Assembly: GCF_009908265.2 (NCBI RefSeq)
Contig: NZ_JAAATX020000002.1
Coordinates: 62,001 to 126,000 of the forward strand
Length of the DNA stretch: 64,000 nt
Direction of reading: 5' to 3'
Origin: Paragemmobacter amnigenus
GTDB taxonomy: Bacteria; Pseudomonadota; Alphaproteobacteria; Rhodobacterales; Rhodobacteraceae
The stretch's first letter is position 1. The number at the start of each line of letters is the position of its first letter. Below the pieces are notes generated by a model, which did no database searches, had not been told where the DNA came from, and was given only the letters and a program-made list of their open reading frames with translations. Shown here piece after piece: positions 10,203-18,407 of the stretch. Made by a program: the position numbers and the translations under genes.

Positions 10203-11624
10203 CGCGGGGGGCCGCTTCCCCGGCCAATCCGTCGCCAGATGGTACTGATGCCCCATCGCCAGCACCTTCGCATCCGCCCCATGCGCGCCGAAGACCTGCA
10301 TCCCCATCGGCAGCCCCGCCGCCCCGAACCCCACCGGCAGGTTCAGGCAGGGCAACCCCGCCAGCCCGGGCGGGATCATCACCTCCATCCAGCGGTGATA
10401 GGTGTCCATCGCCACCCCGTTGATCGCCTGCGGCCATCGCCAGTCGATCGGGAAGGGCCAGACCTGCGCCGTGGGCAGCACCAGCAGGTCATAGTCCGCC
10501 AGCAGCTTCGCCGCCCGCGCATACCACCGCGACCGGATCACGCTTGCCGCATGGAACTCCGCCGCCGTCACCCGTGCTCCCTGCTCGATCTCCCACAGGC
10601 TTTCGGGCTTGATCTGCGCGCGCTTCGCGGGGTCGGCATACATCGCCTGCTTGTCCCCCGCATTCAGCATGGCGCGGATCGTCACCCACGAATACCACAG
10701 CTTCTCGGCCGGAAAGGGCGGCGCGACAGGCTCCACCACCGCCCCCATCGCCTCGAAGACGCGCAAGCCGGCCTCGCACTGCTCCAATATCCCCGGCTCC
10801 ACCTGCCACGCGCCCCCCCAGTCGCCCAGCCAGCCGATCCGCTTGCCCTTCATCTCGATGCCCAGCCGGTCCCCGAACGGCTCCCACGCCCGCCCGAAGG
10901 GCACCTCGGGGTTCACCCCCGCCTGCACCTCCAGCAGCCGCGCCAGATCCTCCACCGTCCGCGCCATCGGGCCTTCCGTCGCCATGGTCGCCAGAAACGT
11001 ATCCCCCACCGCATCCGCAGGCACCAACCCGTAACTCGGCCGGAACCCATAGACGTTGTTCCACCCCGCAGGATTGCGCAGCGACCCCATCATGTCCGAC
11101 CCGTCCGCCACCGAAACCATCCGCGTGGCCAGCGCCACCGCAGCCCCCCCCGAACTCCCCCCCGCCGTGCGGTCCGGCGCATAGGGATTGCGCGTCACCC
11201 CATGCACGGGGTTGAAGGAATGGCTGCCATGCCCCCATTCCGGCGTATTGGTCTTGCCGATGAAGATCGCCCCCGCCGCCCGCATCCGCGCCACCAGCAG
11301 GTCGTCCTTCACCGGCACATGGTCCGCAAACAAAGGCGACCCCCATGTCGTCCGTATCCCCCGGACCGCCATCAGGTCCTTCACCGCCATCGGGATGCCA
11401 TGCAGCCACCCCGCCCGCGCCGCTCCGTCCGCCGCCCGCGCCTGATCCATCAGCGCATCCGCATCGGGCATCGACACGATCGCATTGACCGCCCCGTTCA
11501 CCGCCGCCACCCGCGCCAGCGTCGCCTCCATCACCTCCGAAGGCTTCACCTCGCGCGCCGCGATCAGCCGCGACAGCGCGGTCGCGGAAAGCTCAACCAG
11601 ATCCATGCTCTTCATCTCGGCCAT
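10197..11624 (-). CDS. Amidase-signature family amidase
   Basis: A 475-residue hydrolase of the amidase signature family with the Ser-cisSer-Lys triad K82 (MAVKDL), S157 (GGSSGG) and S181 (GSDMMGSLRNPA). The substrate is unknown; relatives cleave aryl or aliphatic amides. The start ATG at 11624 and the first codons (MAEMK) are supplied by the tail of a dispersed hairpin repeat, which also gives GGAG five bases upstream; a later ATG at 11606 (MDLVELSATAL) begins where family similarity begins and is an alternative. It lies downstream of the polyamine-type transporter genes on the same strand, separated by three hairpins. Confidence 0.9.
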   Translation of the reverse strand: MAEMKSMDLVELSATALSRLIAAREVKPSEVMEATLARVAAVNGAVNAIVSMPDADALMDQARAADGAARAGWLHGIPMAVKDLMAVRGIRTTWGSPLFADHVPVKDDLLVARMRAAGAIFIGKTNTPEWGHGSHSFNPVHGVTRNPYAPDRTAGGSSGGAAVALATRMVSVADGSDMMGSLRNPAGWNNVYGFRPSYGLVPADAVGDTFLATMATEGPMARTVEDLARLLEVQAGVNPEVPFGRAWEPFGDRLGIEMKGKRIGWLGDWGGAWQVEPGILEQCEAGLRVFEAMGAVVEPVAPPFPAEKLWYSWVTIRAMLNAGDKQAMYADPAKRAQIKPESLWEIEQGARVTAAEFHAASVIRSRWYARAAKLLADYDLLVLPTAQVWPFPIDWRWPQAINGVAMDTYHRWMEVMIPPGLAGLPCLNLPVGFGAAGLPMGMQVFGAHGADAKVLAMGHQYHLATDWPGKRPPAL

Positions 11625-11657
11625 AAATACTCCGGGGGCGCGGGGGCTGGCCCCCGC
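11610..11657 (-). repeat. Dispersed hairpin-TATT repeat, copy 1
   Basis: On the minus strand a GCGGGGG/CCCCCGC hairpin is followed by GCCCCCGGAGTATTT and then GGCCGAGATGAAG. The last 13 bases are identical to copy 3 (41441-41453). This copy runs into the amidase gene and carries its start codon. Other copies are at 26257-26309 and 41402-41453. Confidence 0.8.
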
Positions 11658-11663
11658 ATGGAA

Positions 11664-11731
11664 CGGGCGCGGGCATCCAAGCCCGCGCCCGTGACCTCAA
11701 AGCCTTGTGCCGCAGCCATTGGCTGCGGCAC
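11664..11731. terminator. Two perfect hairpins after the binding-protein gene
   Basis: CGGGCGCGGGC/GCCCGCGCCCG (11664-11691, six-base loop) and GTGCCGCAGCC/GGCTGCGGCAC (11707-11731, three-base loop) are each perfect 11-base-pair stems. They lie directly downstream of the solute-binding protein gene. No T-run follows, so they may act as RNA 3' stabilisers or attenuators rather than classical terminators. Confidence 0.6.
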
Positions 11732-11737
11732 GCCGCA

Positions 11738-12763
11738 TCACTTCTGCAACTCGGTCCAGATCGCCGTCACATATTCCTGCGCCTTGCCGGTGCAGGTGGG
11801 CAGGAACACGCCCGCCGCCTTGTGCTCTTCGGGGATCACCACCTCCGGCGCGGTCTTCATGTCCTCGGGCATGAAGGCTTCGGACCCCGCGATCCCGTTG
11901 GCATAGCGCGCAAAGGCCGAAATCATCGCCGCATTCTCCGGCACCATGATGAAGTCGAGGAACTTGTAAGCCTCCTCGACATTCTGCGCGTCCGCCAGCA
12001 GGGCGACGGAATCCATGAACAGCGGATAGCCTTCCTTCGGATAGCCATAGGCCACGGTCGGATTGGCGATGCGCGCCCGCATGGTCGACCCGTTCCAGTT
12101 CACACTCGCCGCCCAGTCACCATTCGACAGCCGCTCGGTCGCGCCGTAATCCATGCTGATCCAGTTGGGCTTGGCCGCCACCAGCAGGTCGCGCGCCTTC
12201 TTCAGCACCTCGGGGTCTTCCGAACAGGGCTCGCCGCCCGCATACATGGTGGCCATGGCCACGATGTCGTTCATCTCGGGCACGACGTTGATCTTGCCCT
12301 TCAGTTCTTCGGGAACTTCAAGGAACACCGCGCTCGTGTTGATGTCGCCCGGATAGACGGCGGTATCCACCGCGATCCCGGTCGATCCCCACTGCCACGG
12401 CACCGTATGCGCGCGGCCCGGATCCCAGGCCACATCCTTCCATTCCGGTGCGATATTGCCGTGGTTGGGCAGCTTGGACAGGTCCAGCGGCACGATCAGA
12501 CCCTTCTCAACCCAGATCGGCACATAGTTCGCCGACGGCACCACAAGGTCAAAGCCATGCCCGCCCGCCTCGACCTTGGCCAGCGCGGTGTCGTTGCTGT
12601 CATAGTCGGTGACCGTCACGGTGATCCCCGTCTCGGCCTTGAACTTCTCCAGAAGCTCGGGGCTGGTATAGTTGCCCCAGTTGTACAGGTTCAGTTGCCC
12701 CTCCGCCTGCGCGATGGCGGTCGTCGCCAGCAGCAGTGCGGTTGCACCCAGCAGTTTCTTCAT
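11738..12763 (-). CDS. potD: Polyamine-type ABC transporter, periplasmic binding protein
   Basis: A 341-residue periplasmic binding protein of the spermidine/putrescine group. The signal peptide MKKLLGATALLLATTAIAQA is followed by a PotD/PotF-like N-terminus (LNLYNWGNYTSPELLEKFK) with the expected WGNY block. It delivers substrate to the permeases encoded just upstream. The start at 12763 was chosen because GGGAG lies eight bases before it; a start five codons earlier is possible. As the last gene of the set and followed by hairpins, its mRNA may be stabilised to raise binding-protein levels. Exact substrate (putrescine, spermidine or related amines) is not determined. Confidence 0.88.
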   Translation of the reverse strand: MKKLLGATALLLATTAIAQAEGQLNLYNWGNYTSPELLEKFKAETGITVTVTDYDSNDTALAKVEAGGHGFDLVVPSANYVPIWVEKGLIVPLDLSKLPNHGNIAPEWKDVAWDPGRAHTVPWQWGSTGIAVDTAVYPGDINTSAVFLEVPEELKGKINVVPEMNDIVAMATMYAGGEPCSEDPEVLKKARDLLVAAKPNWISMDYGATERLSNGDWAASVNWNGSTMRARIANPTVAYGYPKEGYPLFMDSVALLADAQNVEEAYKFLDFIMVPENAAMISAFARYANGIAGSEAFMPEDMKTAPEVVIPEEHKAAGVFLPTCTGKAQEYVTAIWTELQK

Positions 12764-12796
12764 TGCAGTCGCTCCCATGTTGAAGTTTTCCCCTTT

Positions 12797-13600
12797 TCAG
12801 TCCCGCTTTCTGGTGAGCAGGAAGAACGCCGTCAGCAGCACCACCGTCAGCCCCAGAAGCGCGGTCGAGATCGCGTTGACCTCGGGCGTCATGGTCCGGC
12901 GCAACTGGCCAAGCATGTAGGTGGGCAGCGTGTCCTGCCCCCCCGATTTCACGAATTCGGTGATGATGACATCATCAAGGCTGATGACGAAGGCCAGCAT
13001 CGCCCCGGCCAGTATCCCCGGCCCCAGAAGCGGCAGCGTCACATGCCGGAAGGTCTGCCAGGGCGTCGCGTAAAGATCGCCCGCCGCGGTTTCAAGGCTC
13101 AGGTCCATCCCCTCCAGCCGCGCGCGGATGGGCAGATAGGCAAAGGGGATGCAGAAGGCCGAATGGGCCAGGATCAGGTAGCCAAGGCCCTGATACCCCG
13201 TCGCCTGCTTGACCATCCCGAACAGGATCATCAGCGCCACCGCAGTCACGATCTCGGGCACCATCAGCGGCTGGTTGATGGCGACATAGATGAAGGTCTC
13301 GCCCCGGAACTTCGCGCGCCGCGTCGTGCCCATGGCGGCCAGCGTGGCGACCGTCGTGGAAATCAAAGCCGCGCAGACCGCGATGGTCAGCGACCGCACC
13401 GTCGCATCCTTCACCGCCTGATTGGCCCATGCCTTCTCGTACCAGTGCAGCGAGAACCCGCTCCACACCGCCACCGAATTGCCCTCGTTGAAGGAAAAGG
13501 TGACCAGCGCCGCGATGGGCAGGTAAAGCATCACGAATGTCGCCACGGCGATGGTGGCGAAACCCGGTATCCGCGCGATCTCGAACCGCCGCTCAGCCAT
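12797..13600 (-). CDS. potC: Polyamine-type ABC transporter permease (PotC-like)
   Basis: A 267-residue inner-membrane permease with six predicted segments. The EAA loop (ETAAGDLYATPWQTFRHVTL) that contacts the ATPase is clear, and the C-terminus LLGLTVVLLTAFFLLTRKRD is typical of PotC. The start at 13600 has GGGGAG eight bases upstream and overlaps the preceding permease gene by eight bases. Works with PotB, PotA and the binding protein encoded next to it. Confidence 0.88.
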   Translation of the reverse strand: MAERRFEIARIPGFATIAVATFVMLYLPIAALVTFSFNEGNSVAVWSGFSLHWYEKAWANQAVKDATVRSLTIAVCAALISTTVATLAAMGTTRRAKFRGETFIYVAINQPLMVPEIVTAVALMILFGMVKQATGYQGLGYLILAHSAFCIPFAYLPIRARLEGMDLSLETAAGDLYATPWQTFRHVTLPLLGPGILAGAMLAFVISLDDVIITEFVKSGGQDTLPTYMLGQLRRTMTPEVNAISTALLGLTVVLLTAFFLLTRKRD

Positions 13601-14507
13601 GCGGATTGCTCCCCCGGTTGGCCGCCCGCACATAGACCAGCAGCGCCGCCGTCACGATCACCAGAAGCGTGACCGACAGCGCCGCGCCCAAGGGCCAGTT
13701 GCGCCCCGCAAGGAACTGCAACTCGATGAAATTCCCGATCATCATGTTCTTGCCGCCGCCCAGCACCCGCGGCGTCACATAGGCGCCCAGCGACGGCACG
13801 AAGACGAGGATCGACCCCGCCACGATGCCCGGCTTCACGATGGGCAGGATCACCCGCCGCAGCACCTGCCAGCGGCTGGCGTAAAGGTCATACCCCGCCT
13901 CCAGAAGCCGCATGTCGAACCGGTCGATCGCCGCAAACAGCGGCAGCACCATCAGCGGCAGATAGACATAGGCCATCCCGATCAGCACCGCCACGTCGGT
14001 ATAGATGATCGCAAGCGGCCGCTCGATGATCCCCGACCACATCAGCGCGGTGTTCAGCACCCCTTCCGCGCGGATCACCTCCATGATGGCAAAGGTGCGG
14101 ATCAGAAGGTTGGTCCAGAACGGGATGGTGATCAGGAACAGCCACATCGCCCGCTGCTGCGCGGGCCGCGTCGCGATGAACCACGCCGTCGGGAACCCCA
14201 GCCCGAACGCCACCAGCGTCGTCAGGATCGACAGCTTCACCGACCGCCAGAAGATCGTCAGATGCGCGTCCGCCAGCCCCAGCGTCCCGTCGAAGATGTC
14301 GCGCGTGAACAGGATGCTGACCCAGCCGTCCCAACTGAACTCCCACACCACATTGCCGTACTGCCCGGGCGTCAGGAAGGAATAGATCACGATGATCGCC
14401 AGCGGCCCGATCGCCGCCACGGCCAGCAGCGCCAGCGCGGGCATCGACAGAAGCCACCCGTTGCGGGCCGATTGCCGCCGCAGCCGTTCCTCTGCCGCGC
14501 TGCTCAT
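13593..14507 (-). CDS. potB: Polyamine-type ABC transporter permease (PotB-like)
   Basis: A 304-residue inner-membrane permease. A cytoplasmic N-terminus of about 20 residues precedes the first membrane segment (LLSMPALALLAVAAIGPLAII); the EAA motif appears as EAGYDLYASRWQVLRRVILP. The start at 14507 was chosen for the GGAGG nine bases upstream, which lies in the last codons of the ATPase gene; upstream ATG would overlap that gene. Gene order ATPase-permease-permease-binding protein is normal for the potABCD class. Confidence 0.88.
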   Translation of the reverse strand: MSSAAEERLRRQSARNGWLLSMPALALLAVAAIGPLAIIVIYSFLTPGQYGNVVWEFSWDGWVSILFTRDIFDGTLGLADAHLTIFWRSVKLSILTTLVAFGLGFPTAWFIATRPAQQRAMWLFLITIPFWTNLLIRTFAIMEVIRAEGVLNTALMWSGIIERPLAIIYTDVAVLIGMAYVYLPLMVLPLFAAIDRFDMRLLEAGYDLYASRWQVLRRVILPIVKPGIVAGSILVFVPSLGAYVTPRVLGGGKNMMIGNFIELQFLAGRNWPLGAALSVTLLVIVTAALLVYVRAANRGSNPHG

Positions 14508-14511
14508 CGCC

Positions 14512-15576
14512 TCAATCCTCCAGAACCTGCGCCGCGCCGGACGCAAAACGGATGCCGACGGTCGATCCTTCCTCGATCCCCGCCTCGCCGCTGGCAGGCG
14601 ATTGCACCCGCGCCACGACCTCGGTCCCGTCGGCCAGCGCCAGATGGCAATGCGTATCCGTCCCGAAATAGACCAGCATCCTGACCGTCGCCACGATGGC
14701 CCCCGACTCCTCCGCCGCCACGATCCGCACCTGTTCCGGCCGCACCGCCAGCGTCACCGCGCCCTGCGCCGCCGTCTCCACCGCCACCACATCGCCCGTG
14801 GACAGCCGCACCCCGCCCGACACCACCGTCGCAGGCAGGAAATTCGTCTCGCCGATGAAACTGGCGACAAAGCGGTTCACGGGCCGCGTATAGATGTCCC
14901 GCGGGCTGCCCACCTGCTGCAACTTGCCCGCGCTCATCACCCCGATCCGGTCGCTCATCGTCAGCGCCTCTTCCTGATCGTGGGTCACGAAGATGAAGGT
15001 GATCCCCGTTTCGGTCTGCAACCGCTTCAGCTCGACCTGCATCTCTTTCCGCAGCTTCAGGTCCAGCGCGCTCAGGGGCTCGTCCAGCAGCAGCACCTTG
15101 GGCTGCGGCGCCAGGGCCCGGGCCAGCGCCACCCGCTGCTGCTGCCCGCCCGACAGCTGGCTGACCTTCCGCCCCGCCATCGCCTCCAGCTTCACCAGCG
15201 CCAGCATCTCGGCCACCCGCGCCTTGACCTCGGCCTTGGGGCGGCCCTGCATCGTCAGGCCAAAGCCGATATTCTCGGCCACCGTCAGATGCGGGAACAG
15301 GGCATAACTCTGGAACACCGTATTCACCGGCCGCCGGTTCGGCGGCAGGTCGGTGATATCCGCCCCGTCCAGCAGGATCGTGCCCGATGTCGGCATCTCG
15401 AACCCCGCGATCAGCCGCAACAGGGTCGTCTTGCCGCAACCCGAAGGCCCCAGCAGCGTGAAGAACTCGCCCTTGCGGATCTGGATCGACACATCGTCCA
15501 GCGCGCGCACGACATGTTCGCCCTGCCCGAAGGCCTTGACGGCGTGACGGGCTTCGATCGTGACGGCTTCGGTCAC
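14512..15576 (-). CDS. potA: Polyamine-type ABC transporter ATPase (PotA-like)
   Basis: A 354-residue ATPase that powers the adjacent transporter. Walker [11 protein letters not shown]-loop FQSYALFPH, signature LSGGQQQR, Walker [13 protein letters not shown] and the switch VTHD are all present, followed by a TOBE regulatory domain in the last 90 residues. The start is a GTG at 15576 ([17 protein letters not shown]), chosen because GGGGAG lies nine bases upstream and the region before it is not family-like. First gene of the four-gene transporter operon. Confidence 0.9.
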   Translation of the reverse strand: MTEAVTIEARHAVKAFGQGEHVVRALDDVSIQIRKGEFFTLLGPSGCGKTTLLRLIAGFEMPTSGTILLDGADITDLPPNRRPVNTVFQSYALFPHLTVAENIGFGLTMQGRPKAEVKARVAEMLALVKLEAMAGRKVSQLSGGQQQRVALARALAPQPKVLLLDEPLSALDLKLRKEMQVELKRLQTETGITFIFVTHDQEEALTMSDRIGVMSAGKLQQVGSPRDIYTRPVNRFVASFIGETNFLPATVVSGGVRLSTGDVVAVETAAQGAVTLAVRPEQVRIVAAEESGAIVATVRMLVYFGTDTHCHLALADGTEVVARVQSPASGEAGIEEGSTVGIRFASGAAQVLED

Positions 15577-15646
15577 TCTGCGGCGCTCCCCTTTGGTTCT
15601 TTTCTTTTGATCATATCTGACCGCCCGAATCCCCGCTTGGCAAGCA

Positions 15647-17104
15647 TTAAGAACGCGCAGCCCCCGCCATCGGCGCGCGGATCGCCGCCCATGGCGCCGC
15701 GCGCTCCAGTTCTGCACAAAGCGCGATCAACTCCTCATCCGCGCCGAAACGGGCCGCCAGATGCACCCCGATGGGCAGATCCCCGCCCGACCAGCCCAGA
15801 GGCAGGCTCGCCGCAGGCTGCCCGCTGGCGTTGAACACCGCGCAGAAGGGCGAATATTCGAAGATGCCCCCCGGTCCGATGCGATAGCCCACGTAATCCT
15901 CTGTCTCGTGGCTGAACCGCCCCACCGTCGCGGGCGGCTCGGCCAGCGTGGCCGACAGGATGACGTCCGGCCCGTCCCCCGCCCGTTCCCCGAACACCGC
16001 CGCCATCTGCCGCCCGAAGGCATGGATTTCCCCCACCGCCTCGAGATAGCGCGTCGGATGCAGCGTCTCGGCATGGGCCATGGCCCCCCGCGACACCCCC
16101 TCGACCAGCCCCGCCGGATCGCGCCCCTTCAGCGCGCGCCGCACCCCCAGCGCCGTGCCCACCCCCACGATATCCGTCCATGCGCGCATCATCATCGGCA
16201 CATCCGCCGCAGGCCGCCCCGGCTCCACATGGTGCCCCAGACCTTCCAGCAGCCGCCCCGCCTGATGCACCGCGGCCTTCACCTCCGGGGGGATCGGCGC
16301 GCCGGTGAAGGTCGTGTCGCAGATCATCACCCGCAGACGGCGCGGCGGGCGGGTGATCGCATCCGAATGGCTGCGCGACAGGGCAGGGGCCACATAGGGC
16401 GCGCCAAGGTCCGGCCCCGCGCAGGCATCCAGCATGACGGCGGTATCCCTGACCGACCGCGTCAGGAAGCCGTCGATCGCCATGCCCGCCCAGCCCTCGC
16501 CGACATAGGGCCCGTCCGGCAGACGCGCCCGCGTCGGCTTGAACCCGAACAGCCCGCAGCTTGACGCCGGTATCCGCACCGACCCGCCACCGTCCGACCC
16601 GTGCGCCATGGCGACGATCCCCGCCGCCACCGCCGCCCCCGCACCCCCCGACGATCCGCCCGAAGTATGTTCCGTATTCCACGGGTTTCGCGTCGGCCCG
16701 CCATAGACCGCCGATTCCGTCGCCGCCCCGATCCCGCCTTCGGGGCTGGTGGTCCGGCCAAAGGTCACCACCCCCGTCGCCCGCATCCGCGCATAGATGG
16801 CCGAGTCGCGGTCGTATCGCGTATCGGCCAGCAGCCGCGATCCGTTATGCGACGGGAAATCCACCGCCTCGCAGCCCAGATCCTTCAGCAGGAAAGGCAC
16901 CCCGCGGAACGGCCCCTGCGGCAGGCCGCTTGCGATGGCCCGCCGCGCCACCTCTTCCTGCACCAGCACGACGGCATTGATCGCCGGATTGCGCGCCTCG
17001 ACCGCGGCAAGGGCAGCGTCCAGCAACTCGGTCGGCGTCACCTCGCCCGCCGCCACCAACTCGGCCAGCGCCGTCGCATCCCGTGCCCCAAGATCCCCGA
17101 TCAT
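15647..17104 (-). CDS. Second amidase-signature family amidase
   Basis: A 485-residue amidase with triad K74 (LLKDLG), S151 (GGSSGG) and S175 ([12 protein letters not shown]). It is clearly distinct from the amidase at 10197-11624, sharing only family motifs. The start at 17104 has AAGGAG eight bases upstream. It lies directly upstream of the polyamine-type transporter operon (70-base gap to the ATPase GTG), so two amidases flank one amine transporter; joint use in amide or amine breakdown is a reasonable inference but unproven. Confidence 0.88.
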   Translation of the reverse strand: MIGDLGARDATALAELVAAGEVTPTELLDAALAAVEARNPAINAVVLVQEEVARRAIASGLPQGPFRGVPFLLKDLGCEAVDFPSHNGSRLLADTRYDRDSAIYARMRATGVVTFGRTTSPEGGIGAATESAVYGGPTRNPWNTEHTSGGSSGGAGAAVAAGIVAMAHGSDGGGSVRIPASSCGLFGFKPTRARLPDGPYVGEGWAGMAIDGFLTRSVRDTAVMLDACAGPDLGAPYVAPALSRSHSDAITRPPRRLRVMICDTTFTGAPIPPEVKAAVHQAGRLLEGLGHHVEPGRPAADVPMMMRAWTDIVGVGTALGVRRALKGRDPAGLVEGVSRGAMAHAETLHPTRYLEAVGEIHAFGRQMAAVFGERAGDGPDVILSATLAEPPATVGRFSHETEDYVGYRIGPGGIFEYSPFCAVFNASGQPAASLPLGWSGGDLPIGVHLAARFGADEELIALCAELERAAPWAAIRAPMAGAARS

Positions 17105-17240
17105 CCCCGCCGCTCCTTGCCAGTTCCGCGCCCATGCTGGACCCCGCCGCAGGGCGCGGTCATGCCTGCAACCGCCATCACGACGTCGCTTTCCAGACTC
17201 CGCCTTGCCGTTTCGGTTCCGGCCAAAGGGCGTGCGCTGC

Positions 17241-17288
17241 GTATGTACAACTGTCTGCACAACCGTCTGCACAACCGGCGGTACAGCC
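17241..17288 (-). repeat. 12-base tandem repeat, locus A
   Basis: Four adjacent 12-base units on the + strand: GTATGTACAACT, GTCTGCACAACC, GTCTGCACAACC, GGCGGTACAGCC; units 2 and 3 are identical. The same family appears in reverse orientation at 33025-33072 and 58364-58410. It sits between divergent genes. Confidence 0.75.
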
Positions 17289-17346
17289 CGGATGCTTGTG
17301 CCCGCCCCCCGCTTGGGCAAGGATGGACCCGCCAAAGGGGGGCGAC

Positions 17347-18132
17347 ATGACCTTTTCCCGTATCGTCTGCCTGACCGAGGAAACGGTCGAAACGCTCTAT
17401 CTCCTCGGCCGGCAGGACCGCATCGCAGGCGTCACCGGCTACGCCGTCCGCCCCGCCCGCGTGCGCCGCGAAAAGCCCCGCGTGGGCGGTTTCACCACGG
17501 CAGATGTGAACAGGATCAAGGACTTGCACCCCGACCTCGTCCTGACCTTCTCGGACCTTCAGGCGGATGTGGTGGCCCAGCTGATCCGCGACGGGATCGA
17601 GGTTCACGCCTTCAACCACCGGAGCATCGAAGGCATCTTCCGCATGATCCGCACCTGCGGCGCGCTGGCCGACGCCGCCCCGCAGGCCGACCGCCTGATC
17701 GCCGCCTACCGCGACCGCCTCGCCCGCATCGCCGCCACCCCCCGCCCCTCTTGCCCCCGCGTCTGGTTCGAGGAATGGGATAACCCCTTGATTTCAGGCA
17801 TAGGTTGGGTGTCCGAACTGGTCGCCATCGCGGGCGGTCAGGACATCTTCCCCGACCTCGCCGCCGAAAGCCTTGCCAGAAACCGCATCGTCCACCCCGA
17901 CCGCGTCGCCGCCGAAAGACCGGACGTCATCCTCGCCTCGTGGTGCGGCAGACGGGTCGTCCCCGGCCACATCGCCGCCCGCCCCGGCTGGCAGGACATC
18001 CCCGCCATCCGCGACGGCCGCATCCACGAGATCAAGTCGCCCCTGATCCTGCAACCCGGCCCCGCCGCCCTGACCGACGGCCTCGACGCCATACAGGCCG
18101 CGCTCTGGGGTCAGTCCAGCGTGATTTCCTGA
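17347..18132 (+). CDS. Cobalamin/iron-type substrate-binding protein without signal peptide
   Basis: A 261-residue protein of the BtuF/FepB-like fold (periplasmic binding class III): RIVCLTEETVETLYLLG at the start, DLVLTFSDLQADVV and VWFEEWDNPLISG, SELVAIAGGQDIF in the middle. No signal peptide is visible, as in the common cobalamin-binding protein subgroup that lacks its own transporter genes. No permease or ATPase is adjacent. GGGGG five bases before the ATG supports the start. The 3' end overlaps the convergent small membrane-protein gene by 22 bases. Confidence 0.8.
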   Translation: MTFSRIVCLTEETVETLYLLGRQDRIAGVTGYAVRPARVRREKPRVGGFTTADVNRIKDLHPDLVLTFSDLQADVVAQLIRDGIEVHAFNHRSIEGIFRMIRTCGALADAAPQADRLIAAYRDRLARIAATPRPSCPRVWFEEWDNPLISGIGWVSELVAIAGGQDIFPDLAAESLARNRIVHPDRVAAERPDVILASWCGRRVVPGHIAARPGWQDIPAIRDGRIHEIKSPLILQPGPAALTDGLDAIQAALWGQSSVIS

Positions 18133-18407
18133 CGCAACCGCCCGTCGCGGCCAAAGACCAGCACCCGCCCGTCCTCGGTCACCACCAGCATCATGTCCTT
18201 GGCCACCGTCACGGCCTGCGCGCGCGCGCCCTCGGGCAGGGCCAGATTTTCCGGCAGCGCCACCGCCGATCCGTCCGGCATTCTGGTGACAAGAAGGGAA
18301 ACGATGGTTATGACACCGCCGATCATGGCCACCATCAGCACGATGACCAGCCATTTCAGGAACATCAGGCTGGGCGGCAACCCGCCCTGATCAGGAGTGT
18401 CGTCCAT
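18111..18407 (-). CDS. DUF6476-like small membrane protein
   Basis: A 98-residue protein with one membrane segment (about residues 16-40, FLKWLVIVLMVAMIGGVITI) and a C-terminal part resembling a beta-propeller fragment (MMLVVTEDGRVLVFGRDGR). This layout matches a small conserved Rhodobacteraceae family (DUF6476). The start codon at 18407 overlaps that of the divergent pseudouridine synthase gene: the bases CATG at 18405-18408 hold both ATGs. The GGAAAGG ribosome site therefore lies inside the other gene. Function unknown. Confidence 0.75.
   Translation of the reverse strand: MDDTPDQGGLPPSLMFLKWLVIVLMVAMIGGVITIVSLLVTRMPDGSAVALPENLALPEGARAQAVTVAKDMMLVVTEDGRVLVFGRDGRLRQEITLD

Noticed and set aside
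11705-13672. A 655-codon + strand open frame across the binding-protein and permease genes
   Set aside because: Antisense to the transporter genes and rich in His/Arg/Gly, with no family resemblance.
17241-17288. CRISPR array
   Set aside because: Units are 12 bases long and directly adjacent with no spacers, and no cas genes are in the window.
17105-17346. Cobalamin riboswitch before the cobalamin-type binding-protein gene
   Set aside because: The gap is filled by the 12-base repeats and no B12-box-like sequence or riboswitch core was seen.
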